Translations under genes and position numbers: made by a program
NCBI GenBank assembly: GCA_027489065.1
Contig: JAIYAM010000012.1
Coordinates: forward strand, 1-64,000
DNA: 64,000 bases
Origin: Erythrobacteraceae bacterium
Lineage (GTDB): Bacteria; Pseudomonadota; Alphaproteobacteria; Sphingomonadales; Sphingomonadaceae
Direction of reading: 5' to 3'
The notes under the pieces: model-generated
Database searches by the model: none
Told to the model about the DNA's origin: nothing
The model's input: the letters and a program-made list of their open reading frames with translations, nothing else
Shown: positions 19,178-27,948 of the stretch, piece after piece
Layout of the letters: the number at the start of each line of letters is the position of its first letter
Position numbering within the stretch: position 1 is the stretch's first letter

Positions 19178-20056
19178 TCAGACCCGGTTACGATCGGCGA
19201 ATGCTCGCGCCTTTTCGTCCGTGGCCTTCACCAGCGGCCACACCATTTCGATGACCTCCTCGTTCGCGCGCCATTTGTCTCGTGCTGGCTGCGACACGGT
19301 GGTTTTCGATTGTGGGAGATGGGCACCCAGTACACGGTCCCAGGCGAGGTCCAGGGATGCCGAAAGGTCTTCCATCGCGCGCTGAGGCGCAGCGATGACA
19401 TCGTCGTAGTCAATCGATCGCACCCGATGCGGAGGCAGGCTGGCGAGGTCGTCGATGAGGACATTCATTGCGGTTGCCCATTGCCGGGCCACGATTTGGG
19501 GCAGGGGGAGCCCCTTGAGTTCTTCCCAGCCGGGAACGAGCAGAAGCGACCAGGGATCGCCGGTCCAACCGGGCAGTCGCGGATAGGTTCGGAACATGCC
19601 CGATTGCCACGCCTCGATCATGCTGGCCATCGTCTGGCGGGCGTCCCGGTAGAGGAACAGGAAAGTGGCGTCCGGCCAGGCGGCGGCGAAGAACGGAACC
19701 CTGAGTGCGTTCTTCGGGGTCTTCTCGAGCATCCGCACGCGGCCGCTGGCGCTGCGTCCGTCACGATCGCGCAATCCTTCGTAGAAACCTCGGGCCAGCA
19801 ACTCGATCTGGCCGGGCTCGGCGTCCGCTTCGGTCAGACGGTTGGACTTGAAGCCTCGCGCCCGCGTCGAAAAGGCCGGGATGTTCTCGATCACATTATG
19901 GCTCTCCCGACCGATCGTGAACAGGTCGGGCGACTGGGCCAGCGTTTCGAACAACAGGGTCGAGCCCGATCGCGGCGAGCTCATGATGAAAACCGGCCGT
20001 TCGATCCACGCGCGGAAGCTGTCCGAAGGCAATGCGCTGGTTCGCCCGGCCGTCAC
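19178..20056 (-). CDS. Sulfotransferase family protein
   Basis: This 292-residue protein has the PAPS 5'-phosphosulfate loop 'MSSPRSGSTLLFE' near residue 25 and the 3'-phosphate site 'FLYRDARQTMASM'. It transfers sulfate from PAPS to a hydroxyl or amine of an unknown acceptor. The GTG start overlaps the stop of the upstream beta-hydroxylase gene as GTGA, so the two are coupled. PAPS-forming genes are not in the window. Confidence 0.9.
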   Translation of the reverse strand: MTAGRTSALPSDSFRAWIERPVFIMSSPRSGSTLLFETLAQSPDLFTIGRESHNVIENIPAFSTRARGFKSNRLTEADAEPGQIELLARGFYEGLRDRDGRSASGRVRMLEKTPKNALRVPFFAAAWPDATFLFLYRDARQTMASMIEAWQSGMFRTYPRLPGWTGDPWSLLLVPGWEELKGLPLPQIVARQWATAMNVLIDDLASLPPHRVRSIDYDDVIAAPQRAMEDLSASLDLAWDRVLGAHLPQSKTTVSQPARDKWRANEEVIEMVWPLVKATDEKARAFADRNRV

Positions 20057-21021
20057 GAAGCGAGAGAAACGGGCGCCGTTTGCCGTGCTACCGGCTCCGC
20101 CTGGACCCTGGTCAAGGCGTTGGCGAAGATCAGCGCATCGAGTGCGTAGGCGAACGGCACATTGTTGTTGAGGATCATGTCGCCTGCGCCAAGGGCGGCC
20201 AGATCGGTGCGTGCGGTCTCGATGAGCCGGCGATAGGTTGCCCGGCCCTCCTCACGTTCGCCAAACTGCGCCCAGGTCGCGTGCCAGACCGAGATGAACC
20301 GTTCCATCCGGCCGAGCGCGCCGCGGGCCGGAACGCCGACGGGCAGATGGCCCGCGAGATAGTCCAGATGGCACCGCATTTCCCAGGGGGTCATGACCGC
20401 AGGCGTATTGACCCGCTCGAAGTTCAGGGCTGGTGTTTCCCGAGCATCCGGCATCCACGGCCCCGACGGAACGCTGCCGCGTCCGGCTGCGTCCAGCAGC
20501 GCCCACAATCGCTCACCACCGACGGTGTCGAGCACGAGGTGGACGCGCTTCTCCTTGCCCATGTTCTGGACATTGTGGCGCTGGAAGGAATCGAATGTCC
20601 AGCATTCTCCGGCCGCCATATGGACGCTCTCGTCGCCGCAGGTGAAGGTGACCTGCGGGTTCGTGATCACCGGGATGTGGATCCTGATGTGGGTGCGCCA
20701 ATAGTAATTGGTGTCGACATGGCCCGGCACTTCGGCCCCGGCTCCGAGACCCATCAGCCGGCTCCGCCCCCATACGCCGCCGAGCTCGGCCATCAGAGCG
20801 GCGATGTACGGAAGGCGCGCGAGATGTTCGGTCGGCGCCATCTCGCCGCGCAACCGATCGTTGAGACCCCCATCGGCAGCAACGAGCGGAACGGCATCGT
20901 TCCCGGCAAATCCCTGAGGATGTGGCATCCACGCCGATGCCGGCAAGGCGCTCACCTCGGCTGCAAGTGTCTGCGCGCAGAAGGTGATGGGCAGTCGCAG
21001 AAAGGGCCTGTCAAATCGCAT
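20053..21021 (-). CDS. Aspartyl/asparaginyl beta-hydroxylase-like protein
   Basis: This roughly 322-residue protein belongs to the 2-oxoglutarate/Fe(II) Asp/Asn beta-hydroxylase family. The iron/2OG motif region is visible: 'PGHVDTNYYWRTHIRIHIPV' gives H and the RxH pair, with the second H in 'FQRHNVQN'. I chose ATG at 21019-21021; a TTG twelve codons upstream is also open. It is coupled to the sulfotransferase gene. Such pairs occur in sphingomonads and caulobacters, where they likely modify a shared but uncharacterised target. Confidence 0.85.
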   Translation of the reverse strand: MRFDRPFLRLPITFCAQTLAAEVSALPASAWMPHPQGFAGNDAVPLVAADGGLNDRLRGEMAPTEHLARLPYIAALMAELGGVWGRSRLMGLGAGAEVPGHVDTNYYWRTHIRIHIPVITNPQVTFTCGDESVHMAAGECWTFDSFQRHNVQNMGKEKRVHLVLDTVGGERLWALLDAAGRGSVPSGPWMPDARETPALNFERVNTPAVMTPWEMRCHLDYLAGHLPVGVPARGALGRMERFISVWHATWAQFGEREEGRATYRRLIETARTDLAALGAGDMILNNNVPFAYALDALIFANALTRVQAEPVARQTAPVSLAS

Positions 21022-21246
21022 CCCCGTCAGTTTCGCGGTCTTCGCCCCCGAAATCAAGCGCCCCGCCGGTAGCGGTGAATGAAAAGGTTGATCCGGCCGA
21101 TGTCCGCTATGGGGCCGTTTGCAGAAGGTCAGCCTTGGGCTCCGGTGCGTGACAAGCCGCCATTCTTCGTCATCGTGGCGATGGCGGGAATGGGGCCAAT
21201 CCTGTTGGACGCCGCAGAGCGGGGCTCGCTCGCGGATAATGCGCCC

Positions 21247-21295
21247 CAGACCCGGGTTAGACCGCTCCAGACCCGCCCTAGACCCCCCGCAGACC
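21247..21295 (-). repeat. Phased GGTCTR array, copy 1 (read on minus strand)
   Basis: Five YAGACC motifs start at 21247, 21258, 21268, 21279 and 21290, i.e. 11, 10, 11 and 11 bp apart. They alternate strictly CAGACC/TAGACC/CAGACC/TAGACC/CAGACC. The same alternation with exact 11-bp spacing recurs in the opposite orientation at 30581-30619. One-turn spacing suggests a protein-bound face of the helix. Confidence 0.8.
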
Positions 21296-21309
21296 CCCGC
21301 TTGCAGCGA

Positions 21310-21325
21310 TGTTTCACGTGAAACA
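21310..21325. other. parS-like centromere site
   Basis: The 16-bp palindrome TGTTTCACGTGAAACA is identical to the classical chromosomal parS sequence bound by ParB. It lies in an intergenic region 15 bp after the phased array. ParB spreading from such sites organises the origin region and loads SMC. parA/parB are not in the window. Confidence 0.85.
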
Positions 21326-21342
21326 CCGCCTTTGGAGGGAAA

Positions 21343-21807
21343 TCAGAACGCGAAGGGCCTCGCAGGCACGCTCGGTCCCTTCATTGTCGGGTTGTCGTTG
21401 AGCGCCAGTTCCACCCGCGCGGTGTCGAAGAACTCGTGGAGCTCTGTGATCAGCCCGTCGCGGATCGTCAGCACCTGGCAATAGGTCTGGAGATATTCGC
21501 GGCCATTGGTGCCCATGCCGCCGCCGTGCATGATGCCGACGACGCAGTTATCGTCGGCACACATGATCCGCCACTGCCTTGAAAAGCGGACGGTTTCCGC
21601 GACCAGCTTGCCGAGCACCCCGTCCGCCACCACCGGGCCGAAGCATTCCGCCTTGCCGACCCAGCGCCCCGAGACGGGCGTGGTGCCGACGAGGTTGAAC
21701 ACCACGTCCTCGGAATGCAGGGCGGCGAGCGTGTCGAAATCGCCCGCCGCCAGCGCCTCGTAGTAGCGGGTGACGAGGGCGATATTCGCCGCGCGCCGCT
21801 CGCTCAT
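21343..21807 (-). CDS. SnoaL-like / NTF2-fold protein (1)
   Basis: This 154-residue protein has the NTF2-like fold signature: N-terminal helix 'NIALVTRYYEALAAGDFDTLAALHSEDVVFN' split across helix and strand, and a C-terminal 'LTIRDGLITELHEFFDTARVE'. Family members are isomerases, hydratases or lyases acting on polyketide or steroid-type rings. It starts four bases after the NmrA-type gene ends, so both are one operon. Substrate unknown. Confidence 0.85.
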   Translation of the reverse strand: MSERRAANIALVTRYYEALAAGDFDTLAALHSEDVVFNLVGTTPVSGRWVGKAECFGPVVADGVLGKLVAETVRFSRQWRIMCADDNCVVGIMHGGGMGTNGREYLQTYCQVLTIRDGLITELHEFFDTARVELALNDNPTMKGPSVPARPFAF

Positions 21808-21811
21808 GACC

Positions 21812-22759
21812 TCACCCGAAGGCCGGGCGGTAGTTGGTCTCGCCCCATTCCTGCCGCTTGGTCCACGCGCTCATCGGTTCGAGCTTGCCTTCAAGCTCCG
21901 GGAAACGCTCGTAAACATGGTCCATGTCGACCGCGAAGGGCTTGGTCGGGGCGTCGTTGTTGTAATCGTAGAAGGCCTCGATGCCCTTGGCGAAATCGGC
22001 GCGCATCTCGGGCGGCATGGTGTCGCCCGCGGCCTCGACGAGGTAGCGGCCGAACTCCGCCGGAGTGCAGGGATCGTACTTGATCTCCTTGCCCAGCGCT
22101 GCCGAGAGGCACTCGGTGACCTGCTTGCCGACCAGCCGCTCCGGCCCGCCGATATTGAGCCACGCGCCCTCCATGTCGGGCCGCTCGAGGCTGGCGAGCA
22201 TGAACTTCGCCACGTCGTCGAGGCTGATCCAGTTGGCCTGCAGATTGGGGTTGTGCGGATAGACGTAGCGGCCTTCGTTGACGATGAAGGGCCGCGCCCA
22301 ATTGGTCAGCAGGTTGTCCATGAACAGCACCGATCCGAACACCGTCCCCGGCGCGCCCGAGCGCCACAGGGCGTTGATGCCCTTGGTGTTTTCGCCATAG
22401 GTGAAGGGGTCGCCGGGCTTGTCCGGGATCCAGCTCGAGGTGTTCCAGACGACGCGCTTCACGTTGATATGCGCGGCGACCTTGCCGACCTCGCCGATCA
22501 GGTAGGCGCGGTCCGCGCGGGCCTGGAGGGGGTGGGTGTAGAAGATGTAGTCCGAGCCCTCGAGCGCGTCAGCAAAGGTGGAGGTGTCGTAGAGGTCCAT
22601 GGCCCGCACTTCGACCTTCTCCACGCCCTCGATCGGGGCGCCTTCGAGCGCATCGGGGCGGCGCGAGATCGCCCGCACGTCATAGCCGGCGGCGAGCGCC
22701 TGGCGCACCTGCGCGAGGCCCTGCCTCCCGCTCGCGCCGATCACCGTGATAAGTGCCAT
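21812..22759 (-). CDS. NmrA-like NAD(P)-binding protein
   Basis: This 315-residue atypical SDR begins with 'MALITVIGASGRQGLAQ', a Rossmann GxxGxxG, and continues like NmrA/isoflavone-reductase proteins. The start ATG (22757-22759) has AGAGGGAGAGA upstream; the frame is open a further 89 codons but those overlap the divergent MDR gene. It is followed at four bases by a SnoaL-like gene. Role is likely reduction or redox sensing in the catabolic cluster. Confidence 0.88.
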   Translation of the reverse strand: MALITVIGASGRQGLAQVRQALAAGYDVRAISRRPDALEGAPIEGVEKVEVRAMDLYDTSTFADALEGSDYIFYTHPLQARADRAYLIGEVGKVAAHINVKRVVWNTSSWIPDKPGDPFTYGENTKGINALWRSGAPGTVFGSVLFMDNLLTNWARPFIVNEGRYVYPHNPNLQANWISLDDVAKFMLASLERPDMEGAWLNIGGPERLVGKQVTECLSAALGKEIKYDPCTPAEFGRYLVEAAGDTMPPEMRADFAKGIEAFYDYNNDAPTKPFAVDMDHVYERFPELEGKLEPMSAWTKRQEWGETNYRPAFG

Positions 22760-22904
22760 TTGCTGTCTCTCCCTCTTTTCTTGTGGAGCGAGACTAGGAA
22801 CCCCCCTCCCCTCACGCACCGCGCCAATTTGATAGCCGCAGGCCTTGGCAGCCCTGACAAAATGACGGGGTTGCCGTAGCGGCGCGAGGGCCGGACAGTG
22901 GGGC

Positions 22905-23906
22905 ATGGACAACCGCTTCTGGCGCATCGCGCGCCGCCCCGAGGGCACCGATTTCGCCGCCGCGCTGGAGCTGGTGGAGGCCCCGCTGGCACCACTCGGC
23001 GCAGGCGAGGTCCGCATCCGCAACACCCACCTGTCGATGGACGCCGGAACCCGGATGTGGCTCTCGGACCGCGAGGACGGCTACCAGCCGCCGCTCCCGG
23101 TGGGCGGGGCGATGACGGGGCTGGTTCTGGGCGAAGTCATTGAAAGCAGGGCTGAAGGATTTGCTGTAGGCGATCTGGTGCGCGCCTTCGGTCAATGGGC
23201 CGATTTCAGCACGGTCGATGCGGTGATGTCGGGCGCTGTCTTGCTCGATTCCACGGTCGCGGATCGCCGGGCATGGTTCGGCCCGCTCGGCATGAACGGG
23301 TGGACCGCATTGTGGGGCATCGAGCAGACCGGCGCGGCCAAACCCGGCGAGCGGGTGCTGGTCTCGGCCGCGGCCGGAGCGACCGGCATCCTCGCGGTGC
23401 AGATCGCCAAATTGCTCGGCTGCGAGGCTTGGGGCATCGCGGGCGGGGCGGCCAAGTGCGCCTATTTGAAGGACGAGCTCGGGATTGCCGGGGCGATCGA
23501 CTACAAGGCCAACAATGTCGCGGCACAGCTCGACGCAGCCGGGGGCGTCGACGTCTATTTCGACAATGTCGGCGGCCCGCTGCTGGATCAGGTGCTCACC
23601 CGCATGAACCACTATGGCCGCATCGCCGTGTGCGGCCTCCTCGCCGACTATACCGCCGGCACCCGCACTGCCCCGCGCGAGTTCGACCAGGTGCTGATGC
23701 GGCGCCTGAGGATCGAGGGATTCTTCTCGCCCGACTTCATGCACGAAGGCCCCGCGCTCACCCGCCGCCTGCGCGAATGGACGGAAGCGGGGGCTCTGGT
23801 GATGCCCTATGACGTGACGCAAGGCCTTGAAAACACACTCGGCGCCTATGCGAAACTCTTCACCGGCGGCAATATCGGCAAGGTGATCGTGGAGCTGGAG
23901 GCATGA
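22905..23906 (+). CDS. NADP-dependent medium-chain oxidoreductase (PTGR/leukotriene-B4 dehydrogenase type)
   Basis: This 333-residue zinc-free MDR protein has the NADP motif 'VSAAAGATGILAVQIAKLLGC' spread around AAGATG, then 'DVYFDNVGG', both classical for prostaglandin reductase/YncB-like enoyl reductases. It probably reduces an alpha,beta-unsaturated ketone. Its stop overlaps the next ATG as ATGA (23903), so it is coupled to a SnoaL-like gene. Confidence 0.92.
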   Translation: MDNRFWRIARRPEGTDFAAALELVEAPLAPLGAGEVRIRNTHLSMDAGTRMWLSDREDGYQPPLPVGGAMTGLVLGEVIESRAEGFAVGDLVRAFGQWADFSTVDAVMSGAVLLDSTVADRRAWFGPLGMNGWTALWGIEQTGAAKPGERVLVSAAAGATGILAVQIAKLLGCEAWGIAGGAAKCAYLKDELGIAGAIDYKANNVAAQLDAAGGVDVYFDNVGGPLLDQVLTRMNHYGRIAVCGLLADYTAGTRTAPREFDQVLMRRLRIEGFFSPDFMHEGPALTRRLREWTEAGALVMPYDVTQGLENTLGAYAKLFTGGNIGKVIVELEA

Positions 23907-24442
23907 CGGGAACACTCGAAGACCGCGAAGCGATAAGGGACGTTCTGGCGGCCTATGCCCATGCCATCGACAGGCGGCGCTGGGCGATGATGGAGCGCCT
24001 GTTCCACCCTGACGCGACGTTCAAATTCGGGCTAGTCGAGGGCGACTGGCGCGGATTTGTCGAACAGGCGCGCGCGATCATCGACCCCTGCCTCGCGACC
24101 CAGCACCAGCTTGGCCAGACGATCTTCGGTTTCGACAGTGAAGGCGTCTGCCATACCGAGACCTACATGACCGCGATGCACACCATCCCCCCCGGCTATC
24201 CCATGACGGCAGCCTTCCCCGACAAGGGGATGATCTACTCCGGGATCGTCGCGGGGCGCTATGTCGACCGCTTCGAGAAGCGCGGCGGTGCGTGGCGCAT
24301 TGCCCGGCGCACGGGGCTCTACGACTGGCGCGAGTTCCGGGTGGTGGAGGGTGTGGACCTCGGCAACACCCCCGAAGGCGCAGCGGGCTATCACGACGAG
24401 CGCGACCCCTCGATGGCGGCCGTGCGGCAGTGGCTCGGCTAG
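23903..24442 (+). CDS. SnoaL-like / NTF2-fold protein (2)
   Basis: This 179-residue NTF2-fold protein starts with 'LEDREAIRDVLAAYAHAIDRRRWAMMERLFHPDATFKFG' in two segments, a form seen in small-subunit-like dehydratases and SnoaL_4 proteins. It is coupled to the MDR oxidoreductase through ATGA. Its last four bases overlap the end of the convergent thioesterase gene. A hydration or isomerisation step next to the enoyl reductase is an inference. Confidence 0.88.
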   Translation: MTGTLEDREAIRDVLAAYAHAIDRRRWAMMERLFHPDATFKFGLVEGDWRGFVEQARAIIDPCLATQHQLGQTIFGFDSEGVCHTETYMTAMHTIPPGYPMTAAFPDKGMIYSGIVAGRYVDRFEKRGGAWRIARRTGLYDWREFRVVEGVDLGNTPEGAAGYHDERDPSMAAVRQWLG

Positions 24443-24846
24443 GGCCGCCTGAAGGCGAAGACGCCGCTCATGGAGGCCAGCTGCTCGCCCCCGCGCCAGA
24501 TCCCTCCTGAGGTGTAGCCCATGCGGCCGCCCATCCGGTCGATCCGCACCCGCGCCTCCAGCCAGTCACCAAGCCGCGCGCCGGCGAGATAATTGACGGT
24601 CAGCGACACCGTCGAAGGCGCGAGGCGGGGGCGCTCGGCGTCATAGACGGCATGACTCAGCGCCACATCGGCGAAGGTCGAGATCACCCCGCCGTGGGCC
24701 GCGTCCTGGTAGTTGATGTGGTGCGGCATGATCCTCAGCCCGACCACCCGCACGCCGTCCGCCGCCGCGCCCAGATAGTAGGGCCCGCCATGGTCGAGGA
24801 AGCCGGGCGTGAAGCCGGCGGGTTCGAAGCCTTCGGGAACGTCCAT
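24439..24846 (-). CDS. PaaI-type hotdog thioesterase
   Basis: This 135-residue hotdog protein has 'DHGGPYYLG' near the N-terminus and 'HHINYQDAAHGGVISTFADVAL', the PaaI/YbgC region with the HGG turn and catalytic aspartate. It hydrolyses acyl- or aryl-CoA esters. I chose ATG at 24844-24846 after AAGGTTGG; GTG and TTG codons just upstream are possible. It is divergent from the acyl-CoA ligase. Confidence 0.88.
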   Translation of the reverse strand: MDVPEGFEPAGFTPGFLDHGGPYYLGAAADGVRVVGLRIMPHHINYQDAAHGGVISTFADVALSHAVYDAERPRLAPSTVSLTVNYLAGARLGDWLEARVRIDRMGGRMGYTSGGIWRGGEQLASMSGVFAFRRP

Positions 24847-24951
24847 GCCCACCAACCTTAGCGCGCCCGCGCGTCGGCGCCGCTATGAATTGTGCCAATG
24901 ACAGGGCCGGACGCAGGGTCTATTTCCTCAAGCATGGGAGAGAACACAGCA

Positions 24952-26526
24952 TTGGCCGCGGAGTCCTTCTGCGACGTCGTGCGCGAGCACGCGCGGGCGC
25001 AGGGCGACGTCATCGCTTTCACCTACGGCAACGAGGAAATCAGCTTCGCCGATCTCGACGCCGGCGCAAACCGCGTCGCCAATGCCCTCGCGGCGCTGGG
25101 CGTCCAGCCCGGCGAGCGGGTCGCCTTCCTCGGCAAGAACCACCCGCTCTACTTCGAGGCGTTCCTCGGCGCGGCGCGGATCGGGGCGGTGATGACCCCG
25201 GTCAACTGGCGCCTCGCCCCTCCAGAAGTCGCCTACATTCTCGACAATTGCGAGGCGCGTGTGGTGTTCGTCGGCGAAGGCTTCGCTGACGCATTGGCAG
25301 TCGCTCGCGCCCAGGCCACCCGCATCGAGCAGGTGATCGGCATCGACGCGCCCGACTTCGCCGGCACGGATTACCGCATCTGGCGCGACGGCTTTTCCGC
25401 AACGCCGCCCGCCCACCGCGTGCGCGCCGAGGATGACGCGCTCCAGCTTTACACCTCGGGCACCACCGGCAAGCCCAAGGGCGCGGTGATGACCCACGGG
25501 TCGATCCTCTCCAGCCGCGACGCGACGCAATCGGGCGAGGCGATGCGCAATTGGCAGGAGCCGATCCCCGGCGACGTCACCCTGCTCGCCATGCCCTGCT
25601 TCCACATCAGCGGCACCGGCACCGGCATCGGCACGATGGTGGCGGGCAGCAACTCGATCGTCATCCCAGAATACGACCCGACCAAGGCGCTGGACCTCAT
25701 CGCCAATTTCAACATTTCCAAGATCTTCCTCGTGCCCGCCGCGATCCAGATCCTGCTCAACCATCCGCGCGTGACCGAGGTCGATTTCAGCCGCCTCAAA
25801 TACATCACCTACGGCGCCTCGCCGATCCCACTGGAACTGATGCGCGAGGCGATGCGGGTGATCGGCTGCGGCTTCGTGCAGATGTACGGCATGACCGAGA
25901 CGAGCGGCACCATCGTCGCGCTCGATCCCGAGGACCACGTGCCCGAAGGGTCGCCCCGGATGCGCTCGGTCGGCAAGCCGCTCGCAGGCGTCGAGATCAA
26001 GATCATCGACGAGGCGGGCAACCCCGTTCCCACCGGCGCGGTGGGCGAGATCGCCACGCGGTCGTCCAAGAACATGCGCGGCTACTGGAACAACCCCGAT
26101 GCCACCGCCGCGACCATCGATGCCGAGGGCTGGCTGCGCACCGGGGACGCCGGCTACCTCGACGAGGACGGCTACCTCTACATCCACGACCGGGTGAAGG
26201 ACATGATCATCTCCGGCGGCGAGAACGTCTACCCGGCCGAGGTGGAGAACGCTCTCTATTCGCATCCCAAGGTCGCAGACGTCGCGGTGATCGGCGTGCC
26301 GGACGCGAAGTGGGGCGAGGCGGTCAAAGCCTGCGTGGTGGTGAAGGCGGGCGAGGAGCTTTCCGAGGCGGAGCTGATCCAGCATGCGCGCACGCTGATC
26401 GCGGGCTACAAGTGCCCCAAATCGATCGACTTCATTCCCGCTCTCCCGAGGAACCCGAGCGGCAAAATCCTGCGCCGCGAGCTGCGCGAGCCCTATTGGG
26501 TGGGTCGGGAGCGGGCGATCAATTGA
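24952..26526 (+). CDS. Acyl-CoA synthetase / AMP-binding ligase (1)
   Basis: This ANL-family ligase activates a carboxylic acid to its CoA thioester. The P-loop 'LYTSGTTGKPKGAVMTH', 'YGMTETSG', 'GWLRTGDAGYLDEDGYLYIHDR' and C-terminal lysine in 'PRNPSGKILRREL' are all present. Start is uncertain: ATG at 24898 and 24934 lack good sites, whereas TTG at 24952 has GGGAGAG at ideal spacing and gives the usual N-terminal length (524 residues). The next gene overlaps its stop (TGATG). Substrate is unknown. Confidence 0.93.
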   Translation: MAAESFCDVVREHARAQGDVIAFTYGNEEISFADLDAGANRVANALAALGVQPGERVAFLGKNHPLYFEAFLGAARIGAVMTPVNWRLAPPEVAYILDNCEARVVFVGEGFADALAVARAQATRIEQVIGIDAPDFAGTDYRIWRDGFSATPPAHRVRAEDDALQLYTSGTTGKPKGAVMTHGSILSSRDATQSGEAMRNWQEPIPGDVTLLAMPCFHISGTGTGIGTMVAGSNSIVIPEYDPTKALDLIANFNISKIFLVPAAIQILLNHPRVTEVDFSRLKYITYGASPIPLELMREAMRVIGCGFVQMYGMTETSGTIVALDPEDHVPEGSPRMRSVGKPLAGVEIKIIDEAGNPVPTGAVGEIATRSSKNMRGYWNNPDATAATIDAEGWLRTGDAGYLDEDGYLYIHDRVKDMIISGGENVYPAEVENALYSHPKVADVAVIGVPDAKWGEAVKACVVVKAGEELSEAELIQHARTLIAGYKCPKSIDFIPALPRNPSGKILRRELREPYWVGRERAIN

Positions 26527-27047
26527 TGGGGTTGCCCGTCAGGCAGCTCGCCTACAAGGTCAATGATCTGGAGGCCGCTGCCCTTGCGCATCACCGCCAG
26601 TTCGGCTCGGGGCCGTTCTTCGTTCTGCGGCATGTAGCGCTGTCGTCCTCGCACCATCGCGGCACCGAGCGCCCTTTCGATCACTCCAGCGCCTATGGCC
26701 AGTGGGGCAGCGTGATGGTCGAGCTGGTGGTGCAGCACAACGCTGACGATAGCGCGCTGCACGACATGTTCCCTCACGGTTCTGGCAAGGAAGGCCTGCA
26801 CCACGCGGCGCTCTTCGTGGACGATCTGGAAGCCGCGATTGCCCGCTTCGAGGCGGAAGGCGCCGCCCTCGCCCAGCTTTCGGTCACTGAGACCGGCACC
26901 GCCTTCGCCTTCATCGATGCACGCCAGACCCTTGGCCACATGCTCGAGCTTTACGAGCCGACGCCGCAGCTTACCGGGTTCTACGACTTCGTTGCAGCGG
27001 CCGCGCAAGGCTGGGACGGCACGGACCTGCTCCGCGAACTGGGCTGA
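26526..27047 (+). CDS. VOC (glyoxalase-fold) family protein (1)
   Basis: This 173-residue protein has the vicinal-oxygen-chelate fold: 'RQLAYKVNDLEAAALAHHRQFGSGPFF' in the first module and 'GLHHAALFVDDLEAAIARFEAEG' in the second. Its ATG overlaps the ligase stop. The C-terminal 'GWDGTDLLREL' recurs in the VOC protein at 41586-42122, so they are paralogs. VOC proteins here may be isomerases, dioxygenases or epimerases. Confidence 0.88.
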   Translation: MGLPVRQLAYKVNDLEAAALAHHRQFGSGPFFVLRHVALSSSHHRGTERPFDHSSAYGQWGSVMVELVVQHNADDSALHDMFPHGSGKEGLHHAALFVDDLEAAIARFEAEGAALAQLSVTETGTAFAFIDARQTLGHMLELYEPTPQLTGFYDFVAAAAQGWDGTDLLRELG

Positions 27048-27051
27048 CCGC

Positions 27052-27948
27052 TCAAAGCCCCTCGGGCGCGTCCAGTCCGGCATGAGCGTGGGCTGCGACG
27101 AGCGTGTTTCTGAGCAGCACCGCGATGGTCATCGGCCCGACGCCGCCCGGCACCGGCGTGATCGCGCCCGCGACCTCCAGAGCCTCCGCGTAGGCAACGT
27201 CGCCGACGAGGCGTCCTTTGGGCTTGTCGTCCGTGGGCGGCAGGCGGTTGATGCCGACGTCGATCACGGTTGCCCCCGGCTTGATCCAGTCTCCGCGCAC
27301 CATCTCCGGACGGCCTACCGCGGCAACGACGATATCGGCGCGGCGCACCACCTCGGCGAGATTCCTGGTGCGGCTGTGCGCCAGCGTGACGGTGGCGTTC
27401 GCGTCGGTGAGAAGCTGCGCCATCGGCTTGCCGACGATGTTCGATCGGCCGATCACCACCGCGTCCAGCCCCGACAGGTCGCCCAGCCGGTCCTTGAGCA
27501 GCATCAGGCAGCCAAGCGGCGTGCAGGGCACAAAACCCGTCTGCCCGACCGCGAGGCGCCCGGCGTTGATCACGTGAAACCCGTCGACGTCCTTGTCCGG
27601 GTCGATCGCGGCGATCACCGCCTGCTCGTCGATCCCGGCGGGGAGCGGCAGCTGGACGAGGATGCCGTCCACCTCGGGATCACGGTTGAGCCGCTCGACC
27701 AGCGTCAGCAGTTCGGCCGCGCTCGTCTCGGCGGGGAGGCGGTACTCGAAGCTCGCGATGCCTGCCTCGGTGCAGGCCCGCCCCTTGGCGCCCACATAGA
27801 CCTGGCTCGCCGCATCTTCGCCGACGAGCACCACTGCAAGGCCCGGCGCGCGGCCGGTCGCCTGCACGAAGGCGGCGGCGTGGGTCGCAACCCGCGCGCG
27901 CAGGCTCTCTGCGAAAGCCTTGCCGTCGATCCGCGCCGCCTCACCCAT
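27052..27948 (-). CDS. folD: Bifunctional methylenetetrahydrofolate dehydrogenase / cyclohydrolase
   Basis: This 298-residue FolD interconverts methylene-, methenyl- and formyl-THF in one-carbon metabolism. '[22 protein letters not shown]' contains the catalytic Tyr and Lys, 'GILVQLPLP' and '[16 protein letters not shown]' are the cofactor and substrate motifs, and '[14 protein letters not shown]' closes the protein. Its ATG overlaps the stop of the YggT gene as TGATG, so both are one unit. Confidence 0.97.
   Translation of the reverse strand: MGEAARIDGKAFAESLRARVATHAAAFVQATGRAPGLAVVLVGEDAASQVYVGAKGRACTEAGIASFEYRLPAETSAAELLTLVERLNRDPEVDGILVQLPLPAGIDEQAVIAAIDPDKDVDGFHVINAGRLAVGQTGFVPCTPLGCLMLLKDRLGDLSGLDAVVIGRSNIVGKPMAQLLTDANATVTLAHSRTRNLAEVVRRADIVVAAVGRPEMVRGDWIKPGATVIDVGINRLPPTDDKPKGRLVGDVAYAEALEVAGAITPVPGGVGPMTIAVLLRNTLVAAHAHAGLDAPEGL

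Larger units (their letters stand above)
21022..21342. other. Intergenic region with phased array and parS site
   Basis: This 321-bp gap between the divergent-less ends of the hydroxylase start and the SnoaL gene end holds no convincing gene. An 80-codon plus-strand reading (21079-21321) has no ribosome binding site and ends inside the parS palindrome. The gap contains the GGTCTR array (21247-21295) and the parS-like palindrome (21310-21325). Confidence 0.7.

Noticed and set aside
21079-21321. 80-codon plus-strand ORF in the parS gap
   Set aside because: No ribosome binding site, low-complexity Pro/Arg tail made from the repeat array, and it ends inside the parS palindrome.
25551-26525. Long in-frame extension upstream of the VOC gene
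   Set aside because: Overlaps the acyl-CoA ligase in another frame; the ATG at 26526 overlapping the ligase stop is the natural start.
27566-27581. Second parS-like sequence (TTGATCACGTGAAACC) inside folD
   Set aside because: Four mismatches to the consensus and lies in coding sequence for the conserved FolD motif, so it is likely chance.
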